The notes under the pieces: generated by a model
The model's database searches: none
Told to the model about the DNA's origin: nothing
What the model saw: the letters and a program-made list of their open reading frames with translations, nothing else
Source: Plotosus lineatus
Lineage: Eukaryota > Chordata > Actinopteri > Siluriformes > Plotosidae
Direction of reading: 5' to 3'
NCBI GenBank assembly: GCA_024760905.1
Contig: CM045729.1
Coordinates: 54,150,080 to 54,214,079, forward strand
Length of the DNA: 64,000 bases
Shown here: positions 45,579 to 56,917 of the stretch, piece by piece
Numbering within the stretch: position 1 is the first letter of the stretch
Layout of the letters: the number at the start of each line of letters is the position of its first letter
Made by a program: the position numbers and the translations under genes

Positions 45579-46115
45579 CAGGGATCCGTCACTAGTTCGG
45601 CTCTAGTGCATCGTATTTTTTATTTATTTTTTTAATAAATAAGTATTCATCGAATTAAAAAGTAAGGAATTTGAGGAAGAATAGGGGGAAAAGTTAAGGA
45701 AAATGCTACAAAAACAAGGCCAATTATGCACACACAAAAAAAAACCCTAAACAAAAACAAAATAAAAAACAACCCAAAACCTCCCATCAAAACTACTGAC
45801 ATTGTTGCATCTGTGTGTGCGGGCGCACGTGCGTATGTATGTGTGTCGTCTTCTTCTCATGCAATACCATCTGAATGTGTGTGTATTCATATTTTATTTA
45901 CATCTTATGTTTTTTAATGCTTAATTGTTATTCTAAGCATTTATAACATTGAATATGTATTTATTTATATTATATACACATATACTTGTACATGTATGTA
46001 TACGTCAGTCAGGGGCGGGGGTTTGGGGGGGGGGGAGGTTGATCCTACTTCGTGGATTTCGATGGTCGTGTGGGGATCTCGGTCCCAATTAACTGTGGAA
46101 AGTGAGGGATCCCTG
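45579..46115. mobile_element. MITE (CAGGGATC family), complete copy
   Basis: CAGGGATCCGTCACTAGTTC and inverted AGTGAGGGATCCCTG lie between TA; 537 bp, with a poly(G) run near 46025. Serves as the SINE-free comparator for 12624-13441. Confidence 0.85.
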
Positions 46116-46497
46116 TATTGTATATGGTTTGAGCTGACTTATTGTACACTAGGGGCTGAATAAGCTGCAGTATTTAAAATATCATAGCAATCACAATAGC
46201 TATGTAACACATACAACATGATGGGGCAATTAAGCACCAATCATGGGCAGTCGGGACAATTTTAATGAATTACAACATAACAATTAAGTTATAGTTAAAA
46301 AGTAAGACTAGCAGGAGAAGCATCCAGGATACGCTTACATCTAATGTGTATATTTTCCAACATATATTTACAATATGTAAATCATTTCCTTTAAATCCGT
46401 CCTGACAACCTAGGGTTTGATTTAAAGAAGTGGCTGGCCGTGCATTTGGTTCTTGGGCCTTCAGTGGGATTTAACGGATTTATTAATTTCTCCTCAT
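46116..46497. other. No feature recognised
   Basis: Nothing recognised. Confidence 0.35.
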
Positions 46498-46806
46498 AGG
46501 GCGCAGGATCGCTGATCCTAAGGTTGGGGGTTCGAGTCCCCACAAGGTTGTCACTGTCCCCCCAGTAGAGCTAACTGGGTTATCATGTCTTTCATTGTCT
46601 ATGGTGAGAGGTTCATGTAAAAGAACCATTACTGACTTTCGTAAAAGAGTAGCTGCAAAGCCGTCAGCGTGTTTCTGTACCTTGCTAAAGGGTTGTGTCA
46701 GGAAGGGCATCCGATTTAAAAACCTATGCCAAATCAAACGTGCGAATCAAATGATTCGCTGTGGCGACTCCCGAGAAAGGGAAAAAGCCGAAAGGAAAGA
46801 AAGAAA
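46498..46806 (+). repeat. Modular SINE-B with RTE-derived tail
   Basis: Head AGGGCGCAGGATCGCTGATC with GGGGGTTCGAGTCCCC, common body to GTCAGCGTGTTTCTGTACC, then TTGCTAAAGGGTTGTGTCAG, GAAGGGCATCCGA, and GATTCGCTGTGGCGACTCC ... AGCCGAAAGGAAAG. The tail pieces match the 5' and 3' ends of the RTE LINE at 2110-5262. Confidence 0.88.
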
Positions 46807-47334
46807 TTAATTTCTCCTCCCTTGTCAGCCATTGTGGGCATAAAAATTTCCAACTCATGTTGTGCGCAGATGACTACAGATGTTTAGGAAGTTTTGCTCT
46901 GACCAACCAATCAGAGGATGGAAAAATGCTGACGTTATTGTACTTGTAGCCAAGTTAGCCGTGAGGCAAATCTAAAATCTGATTGGTTAAAGAACCAGCT
47001 CTATTCCTAATATAGTTTAAGTCACATCGGCCAGCACAGACGATTCTGAAGGCTCTGGGCAGATTAGACTGACATTGCAGCAAATTGAAGCTGAAAAAAA
47101 AATCGAACATCTACATGCACGCACTGAAAGCAGTGCAGCCATGAGACCTGCTACGAAATAAAGAGAATAGACTGTTGGGAATAAATTTAAACAATTTAAT
47201 GGAACAAATACTCGAATTTAAGTTGTAAATGTAGGTCAGTGCTTCCAATAGAGTTTAGGCCAGCAGAGAGGGCTTTGCCGACCCTGATGGCCCACCACTG
47301 ATTGAAAGGAATCTTATCCCAGTTTTTGATTGAT
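46807..47334. other. No feature recognised
   Basis: Nothing recognised. Confidence 0.35.
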
Positions 47335-47640
47335 TGATTAACTGTTGGGTTTTTACACCCGAGCCTAGTGGCTCATCAGGCCAGTGCTTATCCCCGGTTT
47401 CCGTAGCGTGAAGCAATCAGGAGTTGAACTCCTCCTGGATGGGACGCTAGTCCATCACAGGTTACCTTCCCAGTATATTTTTACTGGTACCCATTTATAC
47501 TGCTGGGTGAACAGAGGCACACTTGTGGTTGAGACCTTGCCAGGGGTCTTAGCACAGTGATGGTCTCAGTGGGATTTGAACTCACAACCTCTCGATCATG
47601 AGTCCAACACTCTAACCACTACACCATCGGCTCCACAATA
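47335..47640 (-). repeat. SINE-C copy
   Basis: Reverse complement of the family seen at 26852: TTTTTACACCCGAGCCTAGT GGCTC to CACTACACCATCGGCTCCAC. Confidence 0.88.
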
Positions 47641-47947
47641 TCTTCCACGGCTTATCCCAGTACTGTATTTTAATACATTCCCATCCATTTTTCATCACAG
47701 GACAAAACTAACAGATTTCATTTTACCCAAATGCTGGGTATGACTGGATGAGTCCTCGCTGACTGACCAGTAAGATAATAGGGCCATATCTCCCACCCAT
47801 TAAAGTACACATGGACTCCTGGCAGCAGATGGCTTAAGGATTCCTACTCATGACTCCTGTCACACAATTTGAGGGCATTCTGGGAAAATCAAGGATTGAG
47901 AGTCCAAAATGTTAAGAATCAAAGCTCTTTCAAATTAAGAATGTAAA

Positions 47948-48188
47948 TTAGGTTCCCTCCAGGTACTTCGGTTTCCTACAACAGTCCAAAGACAAGTACA
48001 TAAGACTAATTGACAATTCCAAATTGACCCGAGGTGTGAGTGTGAGCGTAAGTGATTGTGTGTGCTGCACTGCGATGGTCTGGCAAGCTGTTCAGGTTGT
48101 ACCCCATCTTTCACCCAGTGTCAGCTGAGATAGGCACCGGCCTTCCTGCAACCCACGTCGGATTAATGAGTGGCAAATGAGTGAGTGA
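47948..48188 (+). repeat. SINE-A body fragment
   Basis: CCCTCCAGGTACTTCGGTTT through the family body to GGATTAATGAGTGGCAAATG. Confidence 0.72.
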
Positions 48189-48610
48189 TGATGGGGGTTT
48201 TTTTTATGTATTTGTTGGGCACTGTTTCCTAAATGAGTTCAACATTACCCCCCCCCCCCCCCCAAATATCTAATTAAAATTGATCAAATACTGGAGCAGT
48301 GAAAGCTTCATATGTTTTGTTGAAGTGCAGTTTACACTGAAGTGTAATTAACTTTTAATAAGCTGTATTACACACATGATCAGGCAGAGATGGAGGGATC
48401 AGCTTGTGAATGTGAAGGGTCATGTTTGGAGTGGTTTCTAATTTATCTCTTTAAAGACTCACCTTGTTAATTGATTAATAAACAATTATTTGGATCAGGC
48501 TCAATGGATGTGGCTGAACATTTTTTACACAATTTATCCATGACCGAGGCAACAGAGCAATGTGTAACGGTATCTTTGTAGAAAGTTATTTAACATTTTA
48601 GAATACTGTA
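48189..48610. other. No feature recognised
   Basis: Contains a poly(C) run near 48248; otherwise nothing recognised. Confidence 0.35.
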
Positions 48611-48823
48611 CATCGGTACCTCACCTTACGAAATTAATCCGTTCCAGAGCATTTTTCTTAACCTGGATTTTTTGTAAGTTGAACTGCATTTTACATGTAA
48701 AATGTATAATTCGTTCCAAATACTACCCCCTAAACCCTTTAAAAATGATAAAAGCATCCCTTTTAAGGCCTCTTTCTGCTTTAATATCGTACCATTTCTT
48801 CTTCTCACTCGTACCGGAAATCA

Positions 48824-48862
<39 letters not shown>

Positions 48863-49333
48863 GTTGACCATGTTTTCTTAGCAGAGTTATAATCTTACAA
48901 ATGTTTATGGAAGATTAAAAGCCTGAGTCAAGAAATAAAGCGTGAAACAACAGTAACTCTGTCCTTTACACGAAAAACATTATGGAAGATGTAGCTCCAC
49001 AATAGCCAATGGGAGGGAGCTGCGTCATCCCTCCTAATCAATGTGAGGCCTGCAGGGCGGGATGTTGGGAGATACCCTATTGGAGGGAGCTGCGTCATCC
49101 TTCCTAGCCAATGGGAGGCCAGCGGGGTGGGATGTTTGAACGTCATTGATGGGAGAGCAGCTCTTGCATTGTTTGAATGTTTGAATGGCGCATTTTAATG
49201 TTTGAATGGCACGTTTGGCGGCTTTTTTGTAAGGAGAACTTGTTTTGTATACAGAGACAAAAAATTTTGGAAAATGTTTTTTGTAACCTGGACTTTTCAT
49301 TTGCTGGGACTATCATAAGGTGAGGTACCACTG
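48611..49333 (-). mobile_element. Tigger/pogo-like non-autonomous element
   Basis: CATCGGTACCTCACCTTACG and inverted AAGGTGAGGTACCACTG ends between TA. The interior matches 11247-11918 in the opposite orientation and holds a (GT)n tract at 48823-48862. Confidence 0.8.
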
Positions 49334-50392
49334 TATAATACACATGACATGATCGTGCTGTGTCGGGTCTGCCTGCTGCTACTCTGGATCTGTGGTGTTT
49401 TTAAATGTGTTTTGAGTACTTGTCTTCTGCCTGGAGCTCCAGATATTCCAAAAGAAAATCCAGGAAGAGGGGTTGCTGTGGTGGTGTGGGCCAGGATAGA
49501 CTGAGCCGGCTGTCCCAGATAGGTGTACTCGGGCCACACTACAGAAAACGCCCCTGATATTTGCGACCAGTTCCGCTTAAGGATGCTGAGGTTTTCACCC
49601 CCAGCCAGGAACTATACCTGGGTCAGTGTCCTACCACTGGGATCACACAGCTGTTGCTACAGTTCATACTGGTCCTATCAGGACCGATGAAACTTGAAAA
49701 AAAACAAAAGATGGAGCTCTCTACCATGAACTGATTGTCAAGCTGACAGATCATCGCTGATTCGGATTTACCTTTTCAATGCCTGATCAATATCAAACAA
49801 GTCATTCTTTTTGAATGAGTTTAGTACTCGTCACAAAATGGATTTTATGTTCCTGACAGAAAAATGACTTTTTTGATCTGAGCAAACTTCTGTTACATGG
49901 ACGCCTCTGCTGGGTCGCTGAAGAGGACAACTTGCTGCTGTGTATCAAGACACATTCATATGCAGAAGGATGTCGGCAAGTTTTCGTGTACTGTAGTACT
50001 GTATATACTAATTATAATAGGATAAATGCTTATTGAAAAGGCCTTATGTGTAAACAAAGAAGTTAAGTGCATAAGTCAATGACATAGTTAATATTTCATT
50101 TGTTTTTAGTTCTCTCACTTTGTGTTTGTTATAATTTGACAGTTGTCAAAACTTGAAATTAAATTATGTATAATTATGTGAATTGGTTGTTATCAATAAT
50201 TGTGCAAACAGACTCAAGGCCTTATCAACAGAAACAAATGGTGTATGTTTTTTGTTTGTTTGTTTTTTGCATGGTAATGTTTAAATGCTTATGTGATTTA
50301 TGACTACGTGACCACATATTGTGTATAAAAGCCATTTTGGAAATACTGTATAGCAATACAACTGCTGTTACTGTTTTCTGGGTTTTCTCAAT
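49334..50392. other. Unexplained stretch
   Basis: Relatively balanced composition near 49340-49700 (TGTCGGGTCTGCCTGCTGCT, CCACTGGGATCACACAGCTG) with no long reading frame. It could be an unknown repeat or non-coding exon; nothing firm. Confidence 0.2.
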
Positions 50393-50440
50393 GTCTGGCT
50401 GTCTGGCTGTCTGGCTGTCTGGCTGTCTGGCTGTCTGGCT
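50393..50440. repeat. 8-bp tandem repeat, six copies
   Basis: Perfect GTCTGGCT units. Confidence 0.95.
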
Positions 50441-50614
50441 GTTGGAGAACTTCTGCTTTGCCTCATCTGCTCTCTCTCTGCCCACTTCCACCCAGTCCCA
50501 GCAATCTCCAGCTGGGAGAAACCTCAGTAAAAGAGCCAAACACATAAGTAGTGCATTGGATCATTTATTCAAGTCTTCTGAAGAATCCTAGTCAGGAAAC
50601 AATATTTATAGGCC

Positions 50615-50618
<4 letters not shown>

Positions 50619-50670
<52 letters not shown>

Positions 50671-50676
50671 GAGAGG

Positions 50677-50766
<90 letters not shown>
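50619..50766. repeat. (GA)n(GT)n compound microsatellite
   Basis: About 95 bp of GA with small interruptions, then about 53 bp of GT. Confidence 0.97.
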
Positions 50767-50769
<3 letters not shown>

Positions 50770-50982
50770 AAGAATAGGAACAACCTTGTTGCAAAGGATT
50801 GCAGGGGTCAAGGGGGAGCTTCTGTGTCATAGAGGTGAATGAGTTATGTCCATGGATACGTGTAGCATACGTCCGTGTCCGTGTGAAATGGAAAAATACA
50901 GAGACATAACTTTGGCCGAAGACACGTAGCATGGGGTCCATTTAAACAAAGGATTAATACGACAAACAAATTATTATTTCCC

Positions 50983-50985
<3 letters not shown>

Positions 50986-51036
<51 letters not shown>

Positions 51037-51038
51037 CG

Positions 51039-51092
<54 letters not shown>
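50986..51092. repeat. (CT)n(CTAT)n compound microsatellite
   Basis: CT dinucleotides followed by CTAT tetranucleotides. Confidence 0.97.
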
Positions 51093-51094
<2 letters not shown>

Positions 51095-51454
51095 ATTTAA
51101 CTTTCTAACTACTTATAATGGTCTTTTTTCATAATTGAGGCTTCCTGTCACCATGGTAACTGCTGGAATGTAATTGGTAAGCCCACTGAGTGTACTTGTC
51201 ACTGTGTCTAGTTCCAGTGAGAGACTTTTCAATGGTTAATTTTATGAATGATTTGTAAGCTTTGTGTCTTATTTCTGCATTCTACTTATATCTAAAGCTG
51301 AAACTGAGTTAAAACAAGAGGTTTTACAGCTCAGATCATTGCCAAAGCAGCATTTGTGATTAACAACACAATGCTTATAGCTACATAAACACGTTAGTTT
51401 AACATCGTTGAACCCCTCAGTGTATTTCCCCCCCTTTCATTATTTTTACACTTG

Positions 51455-51459
<5 letters not shown>
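51093..51459. other. No feature recognised
   Basis: Nothing recognised. Confidence 0.35.

Positions 51460-51527
<68 letters not shown>
51460..51527. repeat. (TA)n microsatellite
   Basis: About 33 TA units next to a hAT-like remnant. Confidence 0.97.
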
Positions 51528-51528
<1 letters not shown>

Positions 51529-51529
51529 T

Positions 51530-52039
51530 ATTTTATCACCGCGGACTAATCAACGCTTCACAATTTTACCGCGGCCCATGGAAGTGGGTAGCTTGTTTAT
51601 ATTGTAAACATAATACCCCGCCCTTGTCCAGAGTCGGTTGAGGTGTGCCAGCCTTCCGAATCAGGATTAAGCGTTACATTTTTAATTGAGCTCGAACCCT
51701 TCTTAAAAAAAAAAAAAACCACAGGTGATGGTGCACCAGCTGGGAGAATGAAGGCCCAGGCTCAGTCTCACCCGAAATCCCCACTATTGTTTGAAACATG
51801 TCCAACTCGCCTCTGTTCATGTGCCGTCCCCTTGTGGGTTACATTTTAGCGCTCAAATGACCGACATGTAACCGAGAGAATCCGGTCATTTTCAAAATGA
51901 TTTTTTTTTTCAAAAATAAAAGATCGTTCAGACTCAGATAATAAATAAAACAGAAATAAATAATTATTTCTTGTGCGGCCCGATACCAATTGATCCACGG
52001 ACCGGTACCGGACCGCGGCCCCGGAGTTGGGGACCACTG
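51530..52039. mobile_element. hAT-like non-autonomous remnant
   Basis: The right end reads inward as CAGTGGTCCCCAACTCCGGG GCCGCGG, a hAT-type terminus. The left interior has the complementary ACCGCGGCCC block, but the left TIR is lost in the TA tract. It contains a SINE-A tail fragment (about 51615-51672). Confidence 0.65.
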
Positions 52040-52132
52040 GTATATAGTATGCCCCTAATGGTTGGCTAATTCCCTGTCTTAGATACAGTGTCTTCTGTGG
52101 ATAAACATATAAAGGTAAGCTAGATAAGTCCT

Positions 52133-52437
52133 TTGGGCTTTTTACACCCGAGCCAAGTGGCTCATCAGGCCGGTGCTTATCCCCGGTTTCCGTAGCATGA
52201 AGCGACTAGGAGTTCAACTCCTCCTGGATGGGACACTAGTCCATCGCAGGTTACCTTCCCAGTATATTTTTACTGGTACCCATTTATACTGCTGGGTGAA
52301 CAGAGGCACACTTGTGGTTGAGGCCTTGCCCAGGGGTCTTAGCACAGTGGGGTCTAACTGGGATTTGAACACACAACCTCCTGATCATGAGCGCAGCACC
52401 CTAACCACTACACCACCGGCCCTACTTAAACATATAT
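52133..52437 (-). repeat. SINE-C copy
   Basis: GGCTTTTTACACCCGAGCCA to CCACTACACCACCGGCCC, reverse complement of the family. Confidence 0.88.
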
Positions 52438-52570
52438 AGCACATGTCAAAACCTAACCTTGCACCTGTCTCTCAACAATACAGCATCCAGAGCTGTGCAT
52501 TACTAGTAATAAATTTTGTTCAGTATTTTTTAGGCTGCAAAATTATTTAAATTCTTATAGAATCTTTTCA

Positions 52571-52933
52571 GCCGGCATGGTGCTGTAGTGGTCAGCACGT
52601 CCACCTCACGGTACGAGGGTCCTGACTCCGATTCCCAGCTCAAGCCTTTCTGTGTGGAGTTTGCATGTTCTCCCCGAGTTTGTGTAGATTTCTTCTGGAT
52701 ACACCAGTTTCCTTGTACAATCCAAAAACATGCACAGTCAGTTAAGTAGCCTTTCCAAATCGCACCTAGGTGTGAATGTGAGTCTGAGTATTTGTGTAAA
52801 TGTTGGCAGTGCGATGGTCTGGCAAGCGGTCCAGGGTGTACCCTGCCCTCGCCCAGAGTCGGTTAAGATGGGCACCAGCTTCCTTGAAACCTTAATTAGG
52901 ACTAAGCGGTTCCGAAAATGAATGAATGAATGA
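52571..52933 (+). repeat. SINE-A, full-length copy
   Basis: Head GCCGGCATGGTGCTGTAGTG GTCAGC, CTGACTCCGATTCCCAGC, body, and tail ACTAAGCGGTTCCGAAAATG with (AATG)n. Confidence 0.87.
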
Positions 52934-53304
52934 TAGCATATTTTCTTTTAACAAGAAATTGCATTGATTATCAACTGAAAGTCCGAAGACACAATGTGCT
53001 ATCCCCTAGCATTCTAAAAATAAAATCTGAATAGGGCTGTGATTAAAAAAAGTGTAATGTAGATAATAGCACTCGTCTGATTTGATGCAATTAATTTAGA
53101 TTTTCATGCTTTGACTTGATTCCTGTTTATTTCAATATCAGCTTTAAATTACTGTACTAATCATTTTACTCCTCTAGAGACACGAAGTTCAGAATGATTT
53201 TAATAAGAGGAACAGGGTGACACTCTCTGCTGTTATTCACTAATTTTTATTTAATTGTGTGTTTGTTTTATGTGCTTGAGATTTATTTCAATTAAAATAA
53301 TATA
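52934..53304. other. No feature recognised
   Basis: Nothing recognised. Confidence 0.35.
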
Positions 53305-53843
53305 CAGTCGGCCCCCTACTTACAAAGACCCCTGGCACAAAATCCCCGGGTTACGAAGATCATTTCCCCAAGTTTCCATCCCCAGGATACGAAAACAACC
53401 CCCACTTACGAAAAGAAATTCAAATTTCAAACGCGCCAATCAAAATTTCACACGATGCACAAGTTGCTCTCTCATTGGCTGTCTCTCAACATCCCGCCCT
53501 GCTGGCCTCCCAGATCGAGACAAGGAAGCTTAACTCTTTAGTTTTTAGTTTAGTTTTTTTAAGTTGTTTAATTCGGTAAATGATAAATAAATGTAAATAA
53601 ATAAATAAGTTAATAAATATAAATAAGTAAATAAATGTGGGTACATTTGAGCTCATCTGGAATTCCGATTCCTCAAGGAATCAAGTTAAAGTTGATTTTC
53701 GAGCTCATTGTCAAGCAGGGAATGCGCTTTGAATTCCACGTCTTGTGGGTGTGGCCTGCAGCAAGCACCCGCGCGCGCGAGAGAGAGAGAGAGAGAGTGA
53801 CAGAGAGTGACAGAGAGAGAGCGAGAGACAGGTGTGTGTGTGT

Positions 53844-53891
<48 letters not shown>

Positions 53892-54186
53892 AAAAAATGT
53901 TTAATAATGGTTTAATTAATAAATATGTTAATAAAATGGTTTAATATGTTAATAAAATGTTTAAATGGTTTAATAAATAATTTTCTTTTACTTTTAACAC
54001 ATATTTCATACAAAATGTGTGTACTTTTATCATTTTTAAAGGGTTTATGGGGTTTATCCAGTCCAAAGACTGGAGCTTGGAACGAATTAGGCGTTTAACA
54101 TGTAAAATGCGACCGCTACTGACAAAATCCCCACGTTACGAAAAAGGCTCTGGAACGGATTAATTTTGTAGGTAGGGGGCCAATTG
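53305..54186. mobile_element. Tigger/pogo-like element, same TIR family as 7078-7959
   Basis: CAGTCGGCCCCCTACTTAC and inverted GTAGGGGGCCAATTG between TA. No transposase frame survives. The middle carries TAAATA-rich sequence and a (GA)n(GT)n tract at 53779-53889. Confidence 0.8.
53779..53889. repeat. (GA)n(GT)n microsatellite
   Basis: GCGC, then GA, GTGACAGA units and GT dinucleotides. Confidence 0.93.
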
Positions 54187-54540
54187 TAACAGAACCTGAG
54201 AATTATTTTATGTTAGTCACTTTTTATTGACTGACCCTAAGAGTGCCATGCTTTTCCTGCATCTGCTGTATTTTAATGAAGTTTGTTTTTTTTTATGATT
54301 TGGTATAATCTGTCAGGACATGATTCTTTTTGTAACATCTTCACCCACCCACAGTAAACTAAACTTGATTATTCATTAATTATTTCCTTTATAATTTCAG
54401 AGTACATTGGAGTTAAATTACAGCAGAAACACTGAGCCGGAATCATTGATTGCTAAAAGCTTATTTGCTTTTTCTAATTGCTCTGGTGTGTTTTGTGAAT
54501 GCATGAAAACTGAATATCTGTAACCAAGTGAATATCTCAT
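54187..54540. other. No feature recognised
   Basis: AT-rich; nothing recognised. Confidence 0.35.
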
Positions 54541-55545
54541 CTCATTTTATCTCATCTTCTTCTGCTTAATCCGGGGTCGGGTCACTTTGGCAGTCGTCCC
54601 TCTCCCAAGCCACTTTCTACACCTCTTTCGGGGGACACCGAGGCATTCCCAGACCAGCCGAGATACATAATTGGGGACACCAAGGCATTCCCAGACCAGC
54701 CGAGATACATAATTGGGGACACCGAGGCATTCCCAGACCAGCCGAGATACATAATCCATAATCTTGGTTGACCATGGGGGCTCTTCCCAGTTGGACATCC
54801 TCAAAACATCACACCAGGGAGGCGTTCAGAAGGCATTTGAATAAGATGCCCCAGCCACCTCAACTGGATCCTCTCAATGCACAGGAGCAGCGGTTATAGT
54901 CCAATGCTCCTCCTGGATGGCTGAGCTTCTCATCCTATATCTATAGGAGAGCCCTGCCACCCTGCAGAGGAAGTTCATATCAGCCGCTTGTATCTGCAAT
55001 CTTGTTCATTCGGTCACTACTCAAAGCTTGTGACCATAGGTGAGGTTTGGAATGTAGATCAACTGGTAAATTAAGAGCTCAGCTCTCTCTTCACCACAAC
55101 GGAGAGGAACAAGATCCACTTTACAACAAAGGCTGCAGCGATAAGCCTGCCGATCTCCAGCTCCATCCTTTCCTCATTCATGAACAAAACATTGAGATAC
55201 TTGAACTCCTCCACTCGGGCCAGGACCTCATTTCAGACCCACAGGATATATTCCTCTATTTTTTGGCTGAGAACCATGGTCTTGGAATTGAAGGTGCTGA
55301 TTCTCATCCTGTCTGTTTCACACTTAGCTGAGAATCACTCCAATGAGACCTGGAGGTCCCAGATTGATGAAGCCAAAAGGACGACCCCCTCAACACTGTG
55401 GCTGCGTCTAGAAATTCTATCCATAAAAATTATGAACAGAATTGGTGACAAAGAACAGCTTTGGCGAACTCCTTGTGAATATAAAATTACAAATGTTCCA
55501 CTGTTTGAAATTTCTAAATTTCAGTTACCTGATAGGTTAAACCTA
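54541..55545 (-). mobile_element. LINE-C, 5'-truncated copy with internal triplication
   Basis: On the minus strand this is the 3' part of the family: RT remnants (matching 59700-59990) and the C-terminus with DYVSRLVWECLGVP. A 42-bp unit is present three times at 54635-54760, in frame. Many indels; inactive. Confidence 0.82.
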
Positions 55546-55546
55546 C

Positions 55547-55880
55547 ATCATTCATTCATTCATTTATTCATTTATTGTCTATACCACTTATCCATTGCAT
55601 CTTGTGGGTGAACTGTAGCCAATCCCAGTTGACAGTAGACAAGGGCAGGCTATATCCTGGACAGGTGGAAAGTCTATCATGGAGCTTACTCAGGGCAATT
55701 TAAAACAACCAGCTTACCTATTCCACATGTATTTGAACGCTAATCAAAAAAGAGCAGCCAGAGGAAGCCCACACACAGGCACAATGAGAATGCAAACTCC
55801 ACATCGAAAGACTGCCATTGAATCTGAACTTGCTTTCTGTGAGGCAACGGTGCCAACCACTACATCCCTGTGCCTGCATC
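55547..55880 (-). repeat. SINE-A copy
   Basis: (CATT)n tail, TGTCTATACCACTTATCCAT, then the family body in reverse to GGCAACGGTGCCAACCACTA, the head. Confidence 0.75.
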
Positions 55881-56244
55881 TACATTTCCACATATTAACT
55901 TCATAGATGGGAATTGATACCATTAACATTAACAACTGATATACAGTATAGACAATTTGTTAAAAACAAAATAAAAATATTTGATAGGATAAAGGTCATA
56001 AGATTCATAGCAAAAAGAAATTTCTGGGAAATCTGATTCATTGATCTATTTCATAACATATTAAACTGAATGTGTAATATATTTATTAAAAATAACTTTA
56101 GAGAAATTTAGAGCATCTTGTGTAGTGGATTTGGGGTTAAGCAGTTTTACTTGTACTGTGCTATTAATAGTTCACACTATTTAGAAGATGGGACTTTTGC
56201 CTCTTCTTGCATTCACTGAGTTGGAAGGAATGCAATAATGGAAA
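55881..56244. other. No feature recognised
   Basis: AT-rich; nothing recognised. Confidence 0.35.
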
Positions 56245-56540
56245 TAGAAGCAGAGATAATTAGGCTTTCCATGTTCTCTTAGTGCCTTTCCCTCATTTTC
56301 CCTTCCCCCTCCTCTCACCTCCCCTCCATCTCTACTTCACTCTTGGAAGAAGTGCGGCTGGTAATTGTAGAGTCAGGTTTAATAGTCACTGAAATGAAAA
56401 GCAGCTTTAATTAGTGACCATTACCAGTATGACGCTCCCTCCGGCCACCTGATTGGCACATTGTGTGAAGTGGGCTTCCGACTGCAAATTGCATTCTTCA
56501 AATCGAGAACTAAAATTACACCCATGTTCAGACAGGAATG
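56245..56540. other. Candidate conserved non-coding element
   Basis: Repeat-free block with pyrimidine-rich start and homeodomain-type site GCAGCTTTAATTAGTGACC, plus ACCTGATTGGCACATTG. The look is that of a vertebrate enhancer-like element; untested. Confidence 0.3.
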
Positions 56541-56687
56541 GGGCCACATACTACTGAATCAAAATAGTGCTGTGTTGGTGTTTGTGTGTAGTTGTTCAGA
56601 GAGAGATACACTGATATACAAAAGCTGAATTGCTGAAAGTTACTTAATATAGAACAAATTTTATTCATAAAGATTGTTGTTGGGTTG

Positions 56688-56812
56688 CAATCAGTTTCTT
56701 CCTGCCCTGTGATGGCTTTTTGAGCTGTTCAGGGTGTACTCTCCCCTTGCCCAGATTAGGCAGAGATGGGCACCAGCCTCACCCCGACCCTAATTAGGAC
56801 TCAATGAATAAA
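56688..56812 (+). repeat. SINE-A tail fragment
   Basis: AGTTTCTTCCTGCCCTGTGA to ACCCTAATTAGGACTCAATG. Confidence 0.75.
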
Positions 56813-56917
56813 TAAAATAAATTTTGAGCTTCATTCCTACTCTAAACGAACGATTTAGGCATCAGAATTTCTTTCAAAATGACTTGCAATTTAATGCTAA
56901 TATACATAATTAACATA

